Shown here piece after piece: positions 29,069 through 38,695 of a stretch of 64,000 nucleotides of DNA. A model generated the notes under the pieces. It saw only the letters and a program-made list of their open reading frames with translations. It ran no database searches and had not been told where the DNA came from. Position 1 is the first letter of the stretch. Each line of letters starts with the position of its first letter. The DNA comes from an uncultured Mesorhizobium sp. GTDB taxonomy: Bacteria > Pseudomonadota > Alphaproteobacteria > Rhizobiales > Rhizobiaceae. The DNA is taken from assembly GCA_937958475.1 (NCBI GenBank), contig CALFXR010000066.1:11800-75799 (forward strand). Direction: 5' to 3'. Position numbers and translations under genes: made by a program.

Positions 29069-30211
29069 ATGCGCGCATCGATCCCCATCTCGGCCTTCGT
29101 CGCGGCGATCGTCGGTTTCGGCGGCACGCTGGCGCTGATCATCGCCGCCGCCGTCGCGGTCGGCGCCACGCAGGCCGAGACGGCGAGCTGGGTCACCGCG
29201 ATCTGCCTCGCCATGGCGCTGGAGACGGCGTGGCTGTCGTGGCGCACCAGGATGCCGGTGATCACGGCCTGGTCGACGCCGGGCGCCGCGCTGGTCGCGG
29301 CCTCTTCCGGCTTCACCATGGCCGACGCCGTCGGCGCCTTCGTCGTCGCCGCGCTCCTGCTCATCGCCACCGGCCTGTTCAAGCCGCTCACCCGGATGAT
29401 CTCGAAGATCCCCGCCTCGGTCGCCTCGGGCATGCTCGCCGGCATCGTCGTCGGTTTCGCCATCAACGCGGTGAAGACCATTCCCGCCGATCCCTGGCTG
29501 GTGCTGCCGCTGATCGCCGCCTTCTTCGTCATCCGCCTGTTCAACCCGGCGCTCTCCGTGCTCGCCGTTCTCGTCGGCGGCGGCGCAGCGGCATTCCTCA
29601 CCGGCCGCGTCGGCGGCCTGCCGGCGCCGGAACTGTCGACGCTCGTCTTCACCTGGCCGGAATTCTCCCTCGCCGGGACAGTCGGCCTGGCGATCCCGCT
29701 CTACCTCGTCACCATGGCCTCGCAGAACCTGTCGGGCCTCGCCGTGCTGCGCGCTGCCGGCTACCATCCGGAGGCCGGACCGCTGATCGGCGTGACCGGC
29801 TTCTTCTCGCTGCTCACCGCGCCGTTCAACGCGCTGACCACCAACCTCGCCGCCATCTCGGCAGCGATCTGCACCGGGCCGGACGTTCACCCGGATCCCG
29901 CCCAGCGCTGGAAGACCGGCCCGTTCTACGCGCTCGCCTATCTGATCTTCGCCTTGTTCGGCGCATCGCTGGTGGCGATCTTCGCCGTCCTGCCGCAGAG
30001 CCTGATCGTGCTCGTCGCCGGCCTGGCGCTCACCGCGCCGTTGGCCAACGCGCTCGCGATAGCCCTCAAGGACGAGGGCGAGCGCATGGCCGCGACGGTC
30101 GCATTCGCGGTCACGGCGTCGGGCCTCGCCGTGTTCGGCATCGGCTCGGCCTTCTGGGGACTGCTCGCCGGCCTAGGCGTCATGGCCCTCGACTTCGTCA
30201 AAAAAAGATAA
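29069..30211 (+). CDS. BenE family transporter
   Basis: Inner-membrane protein of 380 aa, about 11-12 hydrophobic segments, of the benzoate:proton symporter (BenE) family. Typical strings are TWSTPGAALVAAS-like (here TAWSTPGAALVAASSGFTMADAVGAFVVAA), SKIPASVASGMLAGIVVGF and APFNALTTNLAAISAAICTG. Family members import benzoate, but many homologues sit away from aromatic-degradation genes as here, so the substrate is open. It follows the hydrolase gene by 4 nt. Confidence 0.88.
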   Translation: MRASIPISAFVAAIVGFGGTLALIIAAAVAVGATQAETASWVTAICLAMALETAWLSWRTRMPVITAWSTPGAALVAASSGFTMADAVGAFVVAALLLIATGLFKPLTRMISKIPASVASGMLAGIVVGFAINAVKTIPADPWLVLPLIAAFFVIRLFNPALSVLAVLVGGGAAAFLTGRVGGLPAPELSTLVFTWPEFSLAGTVGLAIPLYLVTMASQNLSGLAVLRAAGYHPEAGPLIGVTGFFSLLTAPFNALTTNLAAISAAICTGPDVHPDPAQRWKTGPFYALAYLIFALFGASLVAIFAVLPQSLIVLVAGLALTAPLANALAIALKDEGERMAATVAFAVTASGLAVFGIGSAFWGLLAGLGVMALDFVKKR

Positions 30212-30328
30212 TTTTTACAATAACTTGTCCGGTTTTCGGAGGCCTGTTCTTGAAGCCGCCCCGGCAAGCACCCATCTCGATTCCACGCAGCCGCGGTTCG
30301 GCTGCCTCGAACAAGGAACGGAACTGAG

Positions 30329-30802
30329 ATGAACACGACTGCACTGATCCGTCCGGCCTGGACGCCGGCGACCATCGCGCTGATGGTGATCGGCTTCATG
30401 GTGTTCTGGCCGCTGGGCCTCGCCATGCTCGCCTACATCATCTGGGGCGACCGGCTCGACGGTTTCAAGCGCGACGTCAACCGCGCCACTGACGGCGTCT
30501 TCGCCGGCTGCCGCCGCGGCGCCGACAAGGCGCATCGCTGGGGCAACGGCGTCCGCACCGGCAACGTCGCCTTCGACGACTGGCGCGCGAAGGAATTCGA
30601 GCGCCTCGCCGAGGAGCGCCGCAAGCTCGACGAGACGCTCGCCGAGTTCGACGAATACGCCCGCGAACTGCGCCGCGCCAAGGACCAGGAGGAGTTCGAC
30701 CGCTTCATGGCGAACCGCTCCAGGTCGACCCCGGCGACGACGGGCAAGCCCCAGTCCAAGGACGCCCCGAAGGACAAGGGCACCGGCCTGCTCGACGACT
30801 GA
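30329..30802 (+). CDS. DUF2852 family membrane protein
   Basis: A 157-aa protein with one or two N-terminal hydrophobic segments (ATIALMVIGFMVFWPLGLAMLAYIIWGDRL) followed by a long charged helix EFERLAEERRKLDETLAEFDEYARELRRAKDQEEFDRFM, which looks like a coiled coil, and a Lys/Ser/Pro-rich tail. This order is characteristic of DUF2852, found almost only in alphaproteobacteria; function unknown. The AT-rich stretch at 30205-30230 upstream probably holds its promoter. AAGGAACGG precedes the ATG. Confidence 0.85.
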   Translation: MNTTALIRPAWTPATIALMVIGFMVFWPLGLAMLAYIIWGDRLDGFKRDVNRATDGVFAGCRRGADKAHRWGNGVRTGNVAFDDWRAKEFERLAEERRKLDETLAEFDEYARELRRAKDQEEFDRFMANRSRSTPATTGKPQSKDAPKDKGTGLLDD

Positions 30803-30975
30803 TCCGGCGGCACTCCGCTCGATCGTCCCGAACCGAGGGCGGCGTCGCGACAGCGGCGCCGCCCTTTTCGATCGCGGGCTCCCGCACAGGAAATGAAAGC
30901 CCCGTACGGCGAGTGCCCGCCTGCCGTGAAGTCCGCACTGTCGCGGCCGGCCGAGAATCACCTATCCTCCTGCCC

Positions 30976-31734
30976 ATGTCCTTCGCCTTCTTCCGCCGCC
31001 TGACCGAACCCGCGCCGCCTGCGCCGCGCGAGCGGCTGCACGAGGTCGCCGGACGTACCCTTCCGCTCCGCATCGTCGAGAACGAGCGCGCGCGGCGCCT
31101 GACGCTCCGGATCGACGCCGGCGGCAAGGGGCTGCGCGTCACCGTGCCGCCCGGCATCCCGGCGCGCGAGATCGACAGCTTCATCGAGCGTCACCGGGGC
31201 TGGCTGGAGCAGCGGCTGGCGAAGGTGCCCGACCGGCCCCGCGTCAGGCCGGGCGTCAAGGTGCCGCTGCGCGGCGTTCCCCACACGATCGTCCACGAGC
31301 CGGGCAAACGCGGCACCGTCGAGATCGGCTGCGACGACGGCGGCGCCACGCTGGTCGTCCATGGCGATCGCAGCCACCTGCCGCGGCGCATCGCCGACTT
31401 CCTCAAGCGCGAGGCCAAGCGCGACATCGAGGCGCTGGTGGCGAAGCACACGGCGACGGTCGGCCGCCCCGTCAAGGCCGTCCGTTTCAAGGACACGTCG
31501 AGCCGCTGGGGCTCGTGCACCGCCGATGGCTCGCTGTCGTTTTCCTGGCGCATCATGATGGCCCCGGCGCTGGTGATCGACTACCTCGTCGCCCACGAGG
31601 TGGCGCACCTCAAGGAGATGAATCACGGGCCGAAGTTCTGGAAGCTGTGCCGCCAGCTCTGCCCGCGTACCGACGAGGCGAGAGCCTGGCTGAAGCGGAA
31701 CGGCAACGCGCTGCAGGCGATCGACTTCGGTTGA
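30976..31734 (+). CDS. YgjP-like (DUF45/M48-type) metallopeptidase domain protein
   Basis: Predicted cytosolic zinc-dependent protein of 252 aa. The N-terminal half has the RRLTLRIDAGGKGLRVTVPPGIP and IERHRGWLEQRL motifs of the YgjP family; the C-terminal half has KDTSSRWGSCTADGSLSFSWRIMMAP, then the zinc site HEVAHLKEMNHGPKFW (HExxH plus a downstream His). The family is linked in some genomes to type I restriction or SprT-like repair functions, but no such partner is here. The ATG at 30976 matches the family N-terminus. Confidence 0.88.
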   Translation: MSFAFFRRLTEPAPPAPRERLHEVAGRTLPLRIVENERARRLTLRIDAGGKGLRVTVPPGIPAREIDSFIERHRGWLEQRLAKVPDRPRVRPGVKVPLRGVPHTIVHEPGKRGTVEIGCDDGGATLVVHGDRSHLPRRIADFLKREAKRDIEALVAKHTATVGRPVKAVRFKDTSSRWGSCTADGSLSFSWRIMMAPALVIDYLVAHEVAHLKEMNHGPKFWKLCRQLCPRTDEARAWLKRNGNALQAIDFG

Positions 31735-31897
31735 GGTACGGGAGGCTCCGGCGCTCTCCCTGCCAGCCGCCCGATGCGCTCGACGCAGCCGCTCTCCGCG
31801 GTCCTTGCCAGGGCCGTCCCGCTACCGCAGAGTTACCGCCCGAGTCGCCAACCGGATACAGTGCCGGCGGGCGAGAATTCCAGAGGAGCAGGCCGCC

Positions 31898-32578
31898 ATG
31901 CACATCGAACCGGGGATCGTCGATGGTGCCAGGGTCGCGCTCGGCTACGCGACAGGCGCCGCCTCGCTCGGCCTCTCCGCACGCATGGCTCGCGGATGCC
32001 TCGGCCGCGACGGCGGCATTCTGCCCTTCGCCCTGCGCGGCCTGGTCGCCACCGGCCTCGTCTTTTCCTTCTTCGAGATCCTGCCGCACCATCCGGTCGG
32101 CGTCTCCGAGGTGCACCTGATCCTCGGCTCGACGCTGTTCCTTTTGTTCGGCGCCGGCCCGGCGGCGGTCGGCCTCGCGGCCGGCCTGCTGCTCCAGGGC
32201 CTGTTCTTCGCGCCCTACGACCTGCCGCAATACGGCATGAACCTGACCACGCTGATCGTGCCGCTGGCCGGCGTCGCGCTCCTGGCCGGGCGCATCGTCG
32301 CGCCCGGCACGGCCTATGCCGACCTCGACTACCGTCAGGCGCTGGCGCTTTCGGTCGCCTACCAGGGCGGCATCGTCGCCTGGGTGGCGTTCTGGGCCTT
32401 CTACGGCAGGGGCTTCAGCGCGGAAAACCTGGCTTCCGTGGGATCCTTCGCCGTCGCCTACATGGCCGTCGTCCTCGTCGAGCCGCTGGTCGACCTCGCC
32501 GTGCTCGCCGGCGCGAAGACGCTTGCGGCCGGACGCGGCGATCTTTTCCTCCAGCGCCGCTTGCGCCACGCCGCCTGA
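31898..32578 (+). CDS. CbiM-like energy-coupling factor membrane protein
   Basis: Inner-membrane protein of 226 aa with six or so hydrophobic segments, resembling the S-component CbiM/NikM of cobalt or nickel ECF transporters. It starts MHIEPGIVDGARVALGY: in CbiM the free N-terminus and His2 bind the metal, and both are kept, although the usual MHIMEG is altered. No ATPase or T-component gene is nearby, so it may work alone or with proteins encoded elsewhere. AGAGGAGC precedes the ATG. I looked for a cobalamin riboswitch in the 163 nt upstream and did not see one. Confidence 0.7.
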   Translation: MHIEPGIVDGARVALGYATGAASLGLSARMARGCLGRDGGILPFALRGLVATGLVFSFFEILPHHPVGVSEVHLILGSTLFLLFGAGPAAVGLAAGLLLQGLFFAPYDLPQYGMNLTTLIVPLAGVALLAGRIVAPGTAYADLDYRQALALSVAYQGGIVAWVAFWAFYGRGFSAENLASVGSFAVAYMAVVLVEPLVDLAVLAGAKTLAAGRGDLFLQRRLRHAA

Positions 32579-32686
32579 GCCGCTGGGCGATCCCGGATCG
32601 CGCGGGGCTCTCCGTTCACTTCGCGAGGGGCGTATAGCGGCACGCATTCCTCGACTCGGGCGCGGATTCGTGGCACTGGGCGGGCC

Positions 32687-33328
32687 ATGCCCACCGACGT
32701 CAAGATCTGCGGCCTGAAGACAGCCGAGGCGCTCGCTGCCGCGCTCGACGGCGGCGCCAGCCATGTCGGCTTCATCTTCTTCCCGAAGAGCCCGCGCAAC
32801 GTCGCGCCCGAGGAAGCCGGACGGCTGAGGCAGGCGGCGACGGGCCGCGCGCTGGCCGTGGCGGTGACCGTCGACGCCGGCGACGACGTCCTCGACGGGA
32901 TCGTCGCGGCCATGGCGCCCGACATGCTCCAGCTGCACGGCAAGGAGAGCCCGGAGCGCGTCGCGGCGGTGAGGGCTCGCTTCGGCCTGCCGGTGATGAA
33001 GGCCCTTTCGGTGAGCGAGGCGGCAGACGTCGCGGCCGCCGCGGCCTATGACGGCGTCGCCGACCGCATGCTGTTCGACGCCAGGCCGCCGAAGGGTGCG
33101 GAGCTTCCCGGCGGCAACGGCGTGCCGTTCGACTGGCGCATCCTCGACGGCCATCGCGGCGACTACTTCCTCTCGGGCGGGCTGACGCCGGAGAATGTCG
33201 GCGCGGCGATCCGCCTTCTCGACCCGCCCGGCCTCGACGTGTCGTCGGGCGTGGAAAGCGCGCCGGGTGTCAAGGACGTGGCGCTGATCGCGGCGTTCTT
33301 CGCCGCCGTACGCGCCGCGAAAGGCTGA
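32687..33328 (+). CDS. trpF: Phosphoribosylanthranilate isomerase
   Basis: Tryptophan synthesis enzyme (213 aa) catalysing the Amadori rearrangement of PRA to CdRP. The catalytic Cys lies in VKICGLKTAEA and the catalytic Asp in MLFDARPPKG; GFIFFPKSPRNV, LQLHGKE and FLSGGLTPENV are family strings of the TIM barrel, with the phosphate site LDVSSGVESAPGVKD. trpF heads the trpF-trpB-(RHH-parE)-trpA-accD-folC series, as in other rhizobia. 102 nt to trpB. Confidence 0.97.
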   Translation: MPTDVKICGLKTAEALAAALDGGASHVGFIFFPKSPRNVAPEEAGRLRQAATGRALAVAVTVDAGDDVLDGIVAAMAPDMLQLHGKESPERVAAVRARFGLPVMKALSVSEAADVAAAAAYDGVADRMLFDARPPKGAELPGGNGVPFDWRILDGHRGDYFLSGGLTPENVGAAIRLLDPPGLDVSSGVESAPGVKDVALIAAFFAAVRAAKG

Positions 33329-33430
33329 CGCCATGCCCGGGACAGTTTACTTTCTGCCCCGGAACGGCATATGCGTCAGCAAGGACCCGCAAGGGGCAAC
33401 AAGGTAAGCCGTCCCAGTTCAGGATTTCCG

Positions 33431-34651
33431 ATGAACAAGCCGATCGAGCCCAATTCCTTCCGTACCGGACCCGACGAACAGGGCATGTTCGGCATCTTCG
33501 GCGGGCGCTTCGTCGCCGAGACGCTGATGCCGCTGATCCTCGACCTCGAGGAGCACTGGCACGCGGCGCGCAACGACCCGGCCTTCAAGGCCGAGCTCGA
33601 GAACCTGAACACCCACTACACCGGCCGCCCGTCGCCGCTCTATTTCGCCGAGCGGCTGACCGAGCATCTGGGCGGGGCGAAGATCTACTTCAAGCGCGAC
33701 GAGCTCAACCACACCGGCTCGCACAAGATCAACAACTGCCTCGGCCAGATCCTGCTCGCCAGGCGCATGGGCAAGAAGCGCATCATCGCCGAGACGGGCG
33801 CCGGCCAGCACGGCGTCGCCTCGGCCACGGTCGCGGCCCGCTTCGGCTTCCCCTGCGTGGTCTACATGGGCGCCACCGACGTGCAGCGCCAGGCGCCGAA
33901 CGTCTTCCGCATGAAGCTGCTCGGCGCCGAGGTCAGGCCGGTCACCTCCGGCCACGGCACGCTGAAGGACGCCATGAACGAGGCGCTTCGCGACTGGGTG
34001 ACTAATGTCGAGGACACCTACTACATCATCGGCACGGCCGCCGGCCCGCACCCCTATCCGGAACTGGTTCGCGAGTTCCAGTCGGTGATCGGCCGCGAGG
34101 CGAAGGAGCAGATGCTCGCCGCGGAGGGCCGGCTGCCCGACATGCTGGTGGCGGCCGTCGGCGGCGGCTCCAACGCCATCGGCCTGTTCCACCCCTTCCT
34201 CGACGACAAGAACGTGCAGATCGTCGGCGTCGAGGCCGGCGGCAAGGGCCTTTCCGGCGAGGAGCACTGCGCGTCGCTGACCGCCGGCTCTCCGGGCGTC
34301 CTGCACGGCAACCGCACCTACCTGCTGCAGACCGACGACGGTCAGATCAAGGACGGCCACTCGATCTCGGCCGGCCTCGACTATCCGGGCATCGGTCCGG
34401 AACATTCATGGCTGAAGGATTCGGGCCGCGTCGAATACGTGCCGATCATGGACCAGGAGGCGCTCGACGCCTTCCAGTTGCTCACCCGCGTCGAGGGCAT
34501 CATCCCGGCGCTCGAGCCTGCCCACGCGCTGGCCGAGGTGATCAAGCGGGCGCCGAAGATGCGCAAGGACCAGATCATCGTGATGAATCTGTGCGGCCGC
34601 GGCGACAAGGACATCTTCACGGTGGGGAAGATCTTGGGGGTGGAGCTGTAA
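33431..34651 (+). CDS. trpB: Tryptophan synthase beta chain
   Basis: PLP enzyme (406 aa) joining indole and serine to tryptophan. The Schiff-base lysine is Lys99 in [30 protein letters not shown], the phosphate loop VGGGSNAIG and the C-terminal GRGDKDIF are all present. Longer upstream codons are not conserved; ATG at 33431 gives the family start [16 protein letters not shown]. Normally trpA follows at once, but here 732 nt with a toxin-antitoxin pair intervene. Confidence 0.98.
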   Translation: MNKPIEPNSFRTGPDEQGMFGIFGGRFVAETLMPLILDLEEHWHAARNDPAFKAELENLNTHYTGRPSPLYFAERLTEHLGGAKIYFKRDELNHTGSHKINNCLGQILLARRMGKKRIIAETGAGQHGVASATVAARFGFPCVVYMGATDVQRQAPNVFRMKLLGAEVRPVTSGHGTLKDAMNEALRDWVTNVEDTYYIIGTAAGPHPYPELVREFQSVIGREAKEQMLAAEGRLPDMLVAAVGGGSNAIGLFHPFLDDKNVQIVGVEAGGKGLSGEEHCASLTAGSPGVLHGNRTYLLQTDDGQIKDGHSISAGLDYPGIGPEHSWLKDSGRVEYVPIMDQEALDAFQLLTRVEGIIPALEPAHALAEVIKRAPKMRKDQIIVMNLCGRGDKDIFTVGKILGVEL

Positions 34652-34792
34652 GGGACAGGCAACGGCAGTCGCGTCCTAGGCGGCAGCGGCGCCGACAGTT
34701 GCGCAACTCGGCCGAGAGGCTGTGGAGATCGGATCCCGTGGTGCGCTTCACAGTGCGCCGTGCTAGTCTGGTCGCGACCATGAAGGAGCGAC

Positions 34793-35086
34793 ATGATGGG
34801 TGAACGACCGCTCGCCCTGCATCTGGGGGAGAAGCTGCGCCAGAACCTCGAAACGGAGGCTCGGTTGCGCGAGGTTCCGGAATCGGCCGTAGCCGAGGAA
34901 GCAATCCGCGAGTTTCTGGACCGGCAGGCCTGGATGCGCGAGGAAGTGATCAAGGCCGTCCGTGAAGCGGACAAGGGCGTATTCATTTCGCAGGAGGCGA
35001 TGGAACGCTGGATCGACAGCTGGGGGACGGAGAACGAATTGCCTCCACCCGAGCCTGACATCTTCCTTTCACCGAAGGAGTCGTGA
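34793..35086 (+). CDS. Ribbon-helix-helix antitoxin-like protein
   Basis: A 97-aa protein with an N-terminal ribbon-helix-helix-like region (ALHLGEKLRQNLETEARLREVPESAVAEEAIREFLDRQ), the arrangement of CopG/ParD antitoxins, and a C-terminal acidic tail with PPPEPDIF that would wrap the toxin. AAGGAG lies 4-7 nt before the tandem ATGs at 34793 and 34796. Its stop region overlaps the GTG start of the ParE-like gene by 4 nt. Base composition is less GC-rich than the trp genes around it, suggesting acquisition. Confidence 0.82.
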   Translation: MMGERPLALHLGEKLRQNLETEARLREVPESAVAEEAIREFLDRQAWMREEVIKAVREADKGVFISQEAMERWIDSWGTENELPPPEPDIFLSPKES

Positions 35087-35364
35087 GGCTTCGGTTCCTT
35101 CCCGATGCTCAGCGCGACCTGGATTGGTTTCGCATCTACTACGAAACGATCTTCCCTGAAGGTGCAGACAGGGCCCGCCGTCAGTACCGTCGAACCATGG
35201 CCAATCTCCGGTCAAATCCGTATATCGGTCAGCCGGTCGGGCACGGCGCGCGCAGATTTCCCATTCCGCGGACGCCGTTTTCGGTTATCTACCGGGTCGC
35301 CGAACTGGAACTAGAGATCTTTCGAGTTCTCGATCAGAGAGCGGAACACCCGATCGAGCCATGA
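35083..35364 (+). CDS. RelE/ParE family toxin
   Basis: A 93-aa protein of the RelE/ParE superfamily: [49 protein letters not shown], then [34 protein letters not shown], the typical helix-hairpin plus four-strand sheet. ParE toxins poison gyrase and RelE toxins cut mRNA; the lack of the RelE catalytic residues and the pairing with an RHH antitoxin favour ParE, by inference. GTG at 35083 overlaps the antitoxin stop (GTGA). It ends 19 nt before trpA. Confidence 0.87.
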   Translation: MRLRFLPDAQRDLDWFRIYYETIFPEGADRARRQYRRTMANLRSNPYIGQPVGHGARRFPIPRTPFSVIYRVAELELEIFRVLDQRAEHPIEP

Positions 35365-35383
35365 AGAACGAGAAACAAACCGC

Positions 35384-36226
35384 ATGAGCAACACCCGCAT
35401 CGACCGCCGCTTCGCCAAGCTCAAGGCCGAAGGCCGGCCTGCCCTCGTCACCTATTTCATGGGCGGCGATCCGGATTACGACACCTCGCTGTCGATCATG
35501 AAGGCGCTGCCCAAGGCCGGCAGCGACGTGATCGAGCTCGGCATGCCCTTCTCCGACCCCATGGCCGACGGCCCGGCCATCCAGGCGGCCGGCCTCCGCG
35601 CCCTGAAGGGCGGCCAGACGCTGAAGAAGACGCTGCAGCTCGCCCGCGAATTCCGCCGCGACGACAACGAGACGCCGATCGTCATGATGGGCTACTACAA
35701 CCCGATCTACGTCTACGGGGTCGAGCGCTTCCTCGCCGACGCCATCGACGCCGGGATCGACGGGCTGATCGTCGTCGACCTGCCGCCCGAGATGGACGAG
35801 GAGCTGTGCATCCCGGCGCTCAAGGCCGGCATCAACTTCATCCGCCTGGCGACGCCGACCACCGACGACAAGCGCCTGCCCACCGTGCTGACGAACACGT
35901 CGGGCTTCGTCTACTACGTGTCGATGACCGGCATCACCGGTTCCGCGCTGCCCGACACCTCGAAGGTCGCAGCGGCGGTCGCCCGCATCAAGGCGCACAC
36001 CGACCTGCCGGTCTGCGTCGGCTTCGGCGTCAAGACGGCCGAACAGGCGCGCGCGATCGGCGCCTCGGCCGACGGCGTCGTCGTCGGCACGGCGATCGTC
36101 AACGCGGTGGCGAGCGTCATCGGCCCGAAGGGCGAGAAGACCGCCGACCCGGCCGAAGCCGTGGCGACGCTGGTCGACGGCCTGGCGCACGGCGTGCGCC
36201 GCGCCCGCCTTGCTTCCGCCGGATAG
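35384..36226 (+). CDS. trpA: Tryptophan synthase alpha chain
   Basis: Cleaves indole-3-glycerol phosphate to indole, which is channelled to TrpB. The 280-aa TIM barrel has both catalytic acids, Glu51 in [11 protein letters not shown] and Asp62 in ADGPAIQ, and the phosphate-binding [13 protein letters not shown] and [10 protein letters not shown] loops. Lies 19 nt after the toxin gene and 48 nt before accD, so in practice it depends on transcription through the toxin-antitoxin pair unless that pair brings its own promoter. Confidence 0.98.
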   Translation: MSNTRIDRRFAKLKAEGRPALVTYFMGGDPDYDTSLSIMKALPKAGSDVIELGMPFSDPMADGPAIQAAGLRALKGGQTLKKTLQLAREFRRDDNETPIVMMGYYNPIYVYGVERFLADAIDAGIDGLIVVDLPPEMDEELCIPALKAGINFIRLATPTTDDKRLPTVLTNTSGFVYYVSMTGITGSALPDTSKVAAAVARIKAHTDLPVCVGFGVKTAEQARAIGASADGVVVGTAIVNAVASVIGPKGEKTADPAEAVATLVDGLAHGVRRARLASAG

Positions 36227-36274
36227 GCTTCCCATCTTCCCGACATCCGTCCCCGGGACGAAGGACCGCAAGCG

Positions 36275-37195
36275 ATGAACTGGATCACCAACTACGTCCG
36301 GCCTAAGATCAACTCGATGCTCGGCCGCCGCGACATGCCGGAGAACCTCTGGATCAAGGATCCGGAGACCGGCGAGATGGTCTTCCACAAGGATCTGGAG
36401 GACAACCAGTTCGTCATCCCGGCGTCCGGCCACCACCTGAAGATCTCGGCTAAGGAGCGGCTGCGCTACTTCTTCGACGACGGCAAGTACGAAGCCATCG
36501 ACCACGGCAAGGTCGTCGTCGATCCGCTGAAGTTTCGCGACGAGAAGCGCTACACGGACCGCCTGCGCGACGCCAAGGCCAAGACCGGGCTCGATGATGC
36601 CATCCTTTCCGGCCTCGGCACCATCGAGGACCTGCCCATCGTCGCCACGGTGCAGGACTTCGCCTTCATGGGCGGTTCGCTCGGCATGGCCGCCGGCGAT
36701 GCGCTCATCCGCGCCTTCGACACGGCGCGCGAGAAGAAGCGGCCGATGGTGCTGTTCGCCGCCTCGGGCGGCGCCCGCATGCAGGAAGGCACGCTGTCCT
36801 TGATGCAGCTGCCGCGCACGACGGTCGCGGTCGATCGCCTCAAGGAGGCCGGTCTGCCCTATATCGTCGTGCTGACCAATCCGACCACAGGCGGCGTCAC
36901 GGCCTCATACGCCATGCTGGGCGACGTGCACATCGCAGAGCCCGGCGCGCTGATCGGCTTCGCCGGCCCACGCGTCATCGAGCAGACCATCCGCGAGAAG
37001 CTGCCCGAAGGGTTCCAGCGCGCCGAGTACCTGATGGAACACGGCATGGTCGACATGGTCGTGTCGCGCCTGGAGCTGAAGAAGACGATTGCCCGGCTCC
37101 TCAAGATTCTCTTGAAAACGCCGGTTTCCGACGCGGCGGAGCCGCAGGAAAAGGTGCCGGCCGTGCTAGGGGCGGGCGAGGAAGCGAAGGCCTGA
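36275..37195 (+). CDS. accD: Acetyl-CoA carboxylase carboxyltransferase beta subunit, zinc ribbon lost
   Basis: Beta subunit (306 aa) of the carboxyltransferase that makes malonyl-CoA for fatty acid synthesis. The crotonase-like core is intact: [57 protein letters not shown] and [11 protein letters not shown]. The N-terminal region, where most AccD proteins carry a four-Cys zinc ribbon, reads [18 protein letters not shown] ... FVIPASGHH: the two CxxC pairs are DPET and IPAS, so no zinc ligand cysteine remains. Relatives in rhizobia already lack some of these. trpA-accD-folC order is typical of the order. Confidence 0.97.
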   Translation: MNWITNYVRPKINSMLGRRDMPENLWIKDPETGEMVFHKDLEDNQFVIPASGHHLKISAKERLRYFFDDGKYEAIDHGKVVVDPLKFRDEKRYTDRLRDAKAKTGLDDAILSGLGTIEDLPIVATVQDFAFMGGSLGMAAGDALIRAFDTAREKKRPMVLFAASGGARMQEGTLSLMQLPRTTVAVDRLKEAGLPYIVVLTNPTTGGVTASYAMLGDVHIAEPGALIGFAGPRVIEQTIREKLPEGFQRAEYLMEHGMVDMVVSRLELKKTIARLLKILLKTPVSDAAEPQEKVPAVLGAGEEAKA

Positions 37196-37246
37196 CGGAA
37201 CGCGCCGTCGCTTCGCCTCGACCAAGTCAACTCCCGGAAGCGCCCG

Positions 37247-38611
37247 GTGCCTTCCAGCCAGCAAGGCGGGATTCCCGTGACCACGACACAAGCGGCCGAC
37301 CGCGAAATCGAGCGCCTGATGGCGCTCCATCCGAAGGGTTTCGACCTGTCGCTCGACAGGATCTCGCGCCTGCTCGAAAGGCTCGGCAATCCGCAGGACC
37401 GCCTGCCGCCGGTGATCCACATCGCCGGCACCAACGGCAAGGGCTCCGCCGCCGCCTTCTCGCGCGCGCTCATCGAGGCGCAGGGCAAGCTGGTGCACGT
37501 CCACACCTCACCGCATCTCGTCAACTGGCACGAGCGCTACCGCCTCGCCGCGCCGGGCGGCGGCCGGCTGGTCTCCGACGCCGTGCTCGCCGACGCCATC
37601 CGGCGCGTCGCCGAGGCCAATCGCGGCGAGACGATCACCGTCTTCGAGATCCTCACCGCCGTCACCTTCGTGCTGTTCTCCGAGCATCCCGCCGATGCGG
37701 CGGTGATCGAGGTCGGGCTTGGCGGCCGCTTCGACGCGACCAACGTGATTCGCCATCCCGCGGTCTCGGTGATCATGCCGATCTCGCTCGACCACGAGGC
37801 CTATCTCGGCGACCGGGTCGAACTGATCGCCGCCGAGAAGGCCGGCATCATCAAGCGCGGCCGGCCGGTGGTCATCGGCGCCCAGGAGCACGAGGCGGCG
37901 CTGGACGTGCTCGTCGACACGGCCATGCGCCTCGGCTGCCCGACCAAGGTCTACGGCCAGGACTTCCTCGCCTTCGAGGAGAACGGCCGCATGGTCTACC
38001 AGGACGAGGACGGGCTGATGGACCTCACCCTGCCCCGGCTCTCCGGCCGCCACCAGTTCGCCAATGCCGCCGCCGCGATCGCCGCGGTCAAGGCCGCCGG
38101 CTTCGAGATCGGCCATGCCGCCGCCGACCGGGCGATGGGCAGCGTCGAGTGGCCGGGCAGGATGCAGCGCCTGCCGCACGGCCGGCTCTCCGACCTCGCC
38201 CCGGCGGGGGCGGAAGTGTGGATAGACGGCGGCCACAATCCGGGCGCCGGGCTCGTCGTCGCCGAGGCGCTGACCGAGCAGGAGGAGCGCCTGTCGCGCC
38301 CGCTGTTCCTCATCGCCGGGATGCTCAATACCAAGGACCAGACCGGCTATTTCAGCGCGTTCCGCGGCATTGCCCGCCACGTCTATACGGTGCCCGTGAC
38401 GATGAGCGAGGCCGGCACGCCGAACGCCGAGCTCGCCGCGCGCGCCGAGGCCGCCGGGCTGTCGGCCGAGCCTGTGGCGTCGGTCGCCAACGCGCTCAGG
38501 CTCCTGCGCGATACCTGGGATCCGGCCGAAGAGGCGCCGCGCGTGCTGATCGGCGGCTCGCTCTATCTCGTCGGCGAAGTGCTCGCCGAGAACGGCACGC
38601 CGCCGACCTGA
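37247..38611 (+). CDS. folC: Folylpolyglutamate synthase / dihydrofolate synthase
   Basis: Adds glutamate to dihydropteroate and then to reduced folates in the cytosol. The 454-aa Mur-ligase-type protein has the P-loop HIAGTNGKGSAAAF, TSPHLVNWHERYRL, EVGLGGRFDATNV, ISLDHEAYLG and the second domain AEVWIDGGHNPGAG with the conserved DGAHN-like motif. GTG at 37247 has GGAAG 6 nt upstream; a second GTG at 37277 is possible. It follows accD by 51 nt and ends at a shared terminator with trxA. Confidence 0.95.
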   Translation: MPSSQQGGIPVTTTQAADREIERLMALHPKGFDLSLDRISRLLERLGNPQDRLPPVIHIAGTNGKGSAAAFSRALIEAQGKLVHVHTSPHLVNWHERYRLAAPGGGRLVSDAVLADAIRRVAEANRGETITVFEILTAVTFVLFSEHPADAAVIEVGLGGRFDATNVIRHPAVSVIMPISLDHEAYLGDRVELIAAEKAGIIKRGRPVVIGAQEHEAALDVLVDTAMRLGCPTKVYGQDFLAFEENGRMVYQDEDGLMDLTLPRLSGRHQFANAAAAIAAVKAAGFEIGHAAADRAMGSVEWPGRMQRLPHGRLSDLAPAGAEVWIDGGHNPGAGLVVAEALTEQEERLSRPLFLIAGMLNTKDQTGYFSAFRGIARHVYTVPVTMSEAGTPNAELAARAEAAGLSAEPVASVANALRLLRDTWDPAEEAPRVLIGGSLYLVGEVLAENGTPPT

Positions 38612-38647
38612 ACCGGACGCCGGACCGTCGCAACCTCCTGAAACGAC

Positions 38648-38672
38648 AAGACCCGGCGCATGGCCGGGTCTT
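38648..38672. terminator. Bidirectional terminator between folC and trxA
   Basis: A perfect 10-bp stem AAGACCCGGC / GCCGGGTCTT with loop GCATG, lying between the convergent folC and trxA genes. On the minus strand it is followed by GTCGTTT and on the plus strand by CCGTATTC, so it probably works better for trxA. Confidence 0.65.
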
Positions 38673-38695
38673 CCGTATTCGTCGGGTCTTGCAGA

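Noticed and set aside
31735..31897. Cobalamin riboswitch upstream of the CbiM-like gene
   Set aside because: The B12-box core GCCACTG-like sequence and the paired arms were not found; only ordinary GC-rich sequence is present.
33340..33360. GGGACAGTTTACTTTCTG motif between trpF and trpB, resembling an insertion-element end
   Set aside because: Only one copy, no matching inverted repeat, target duplication or transposase remnant.
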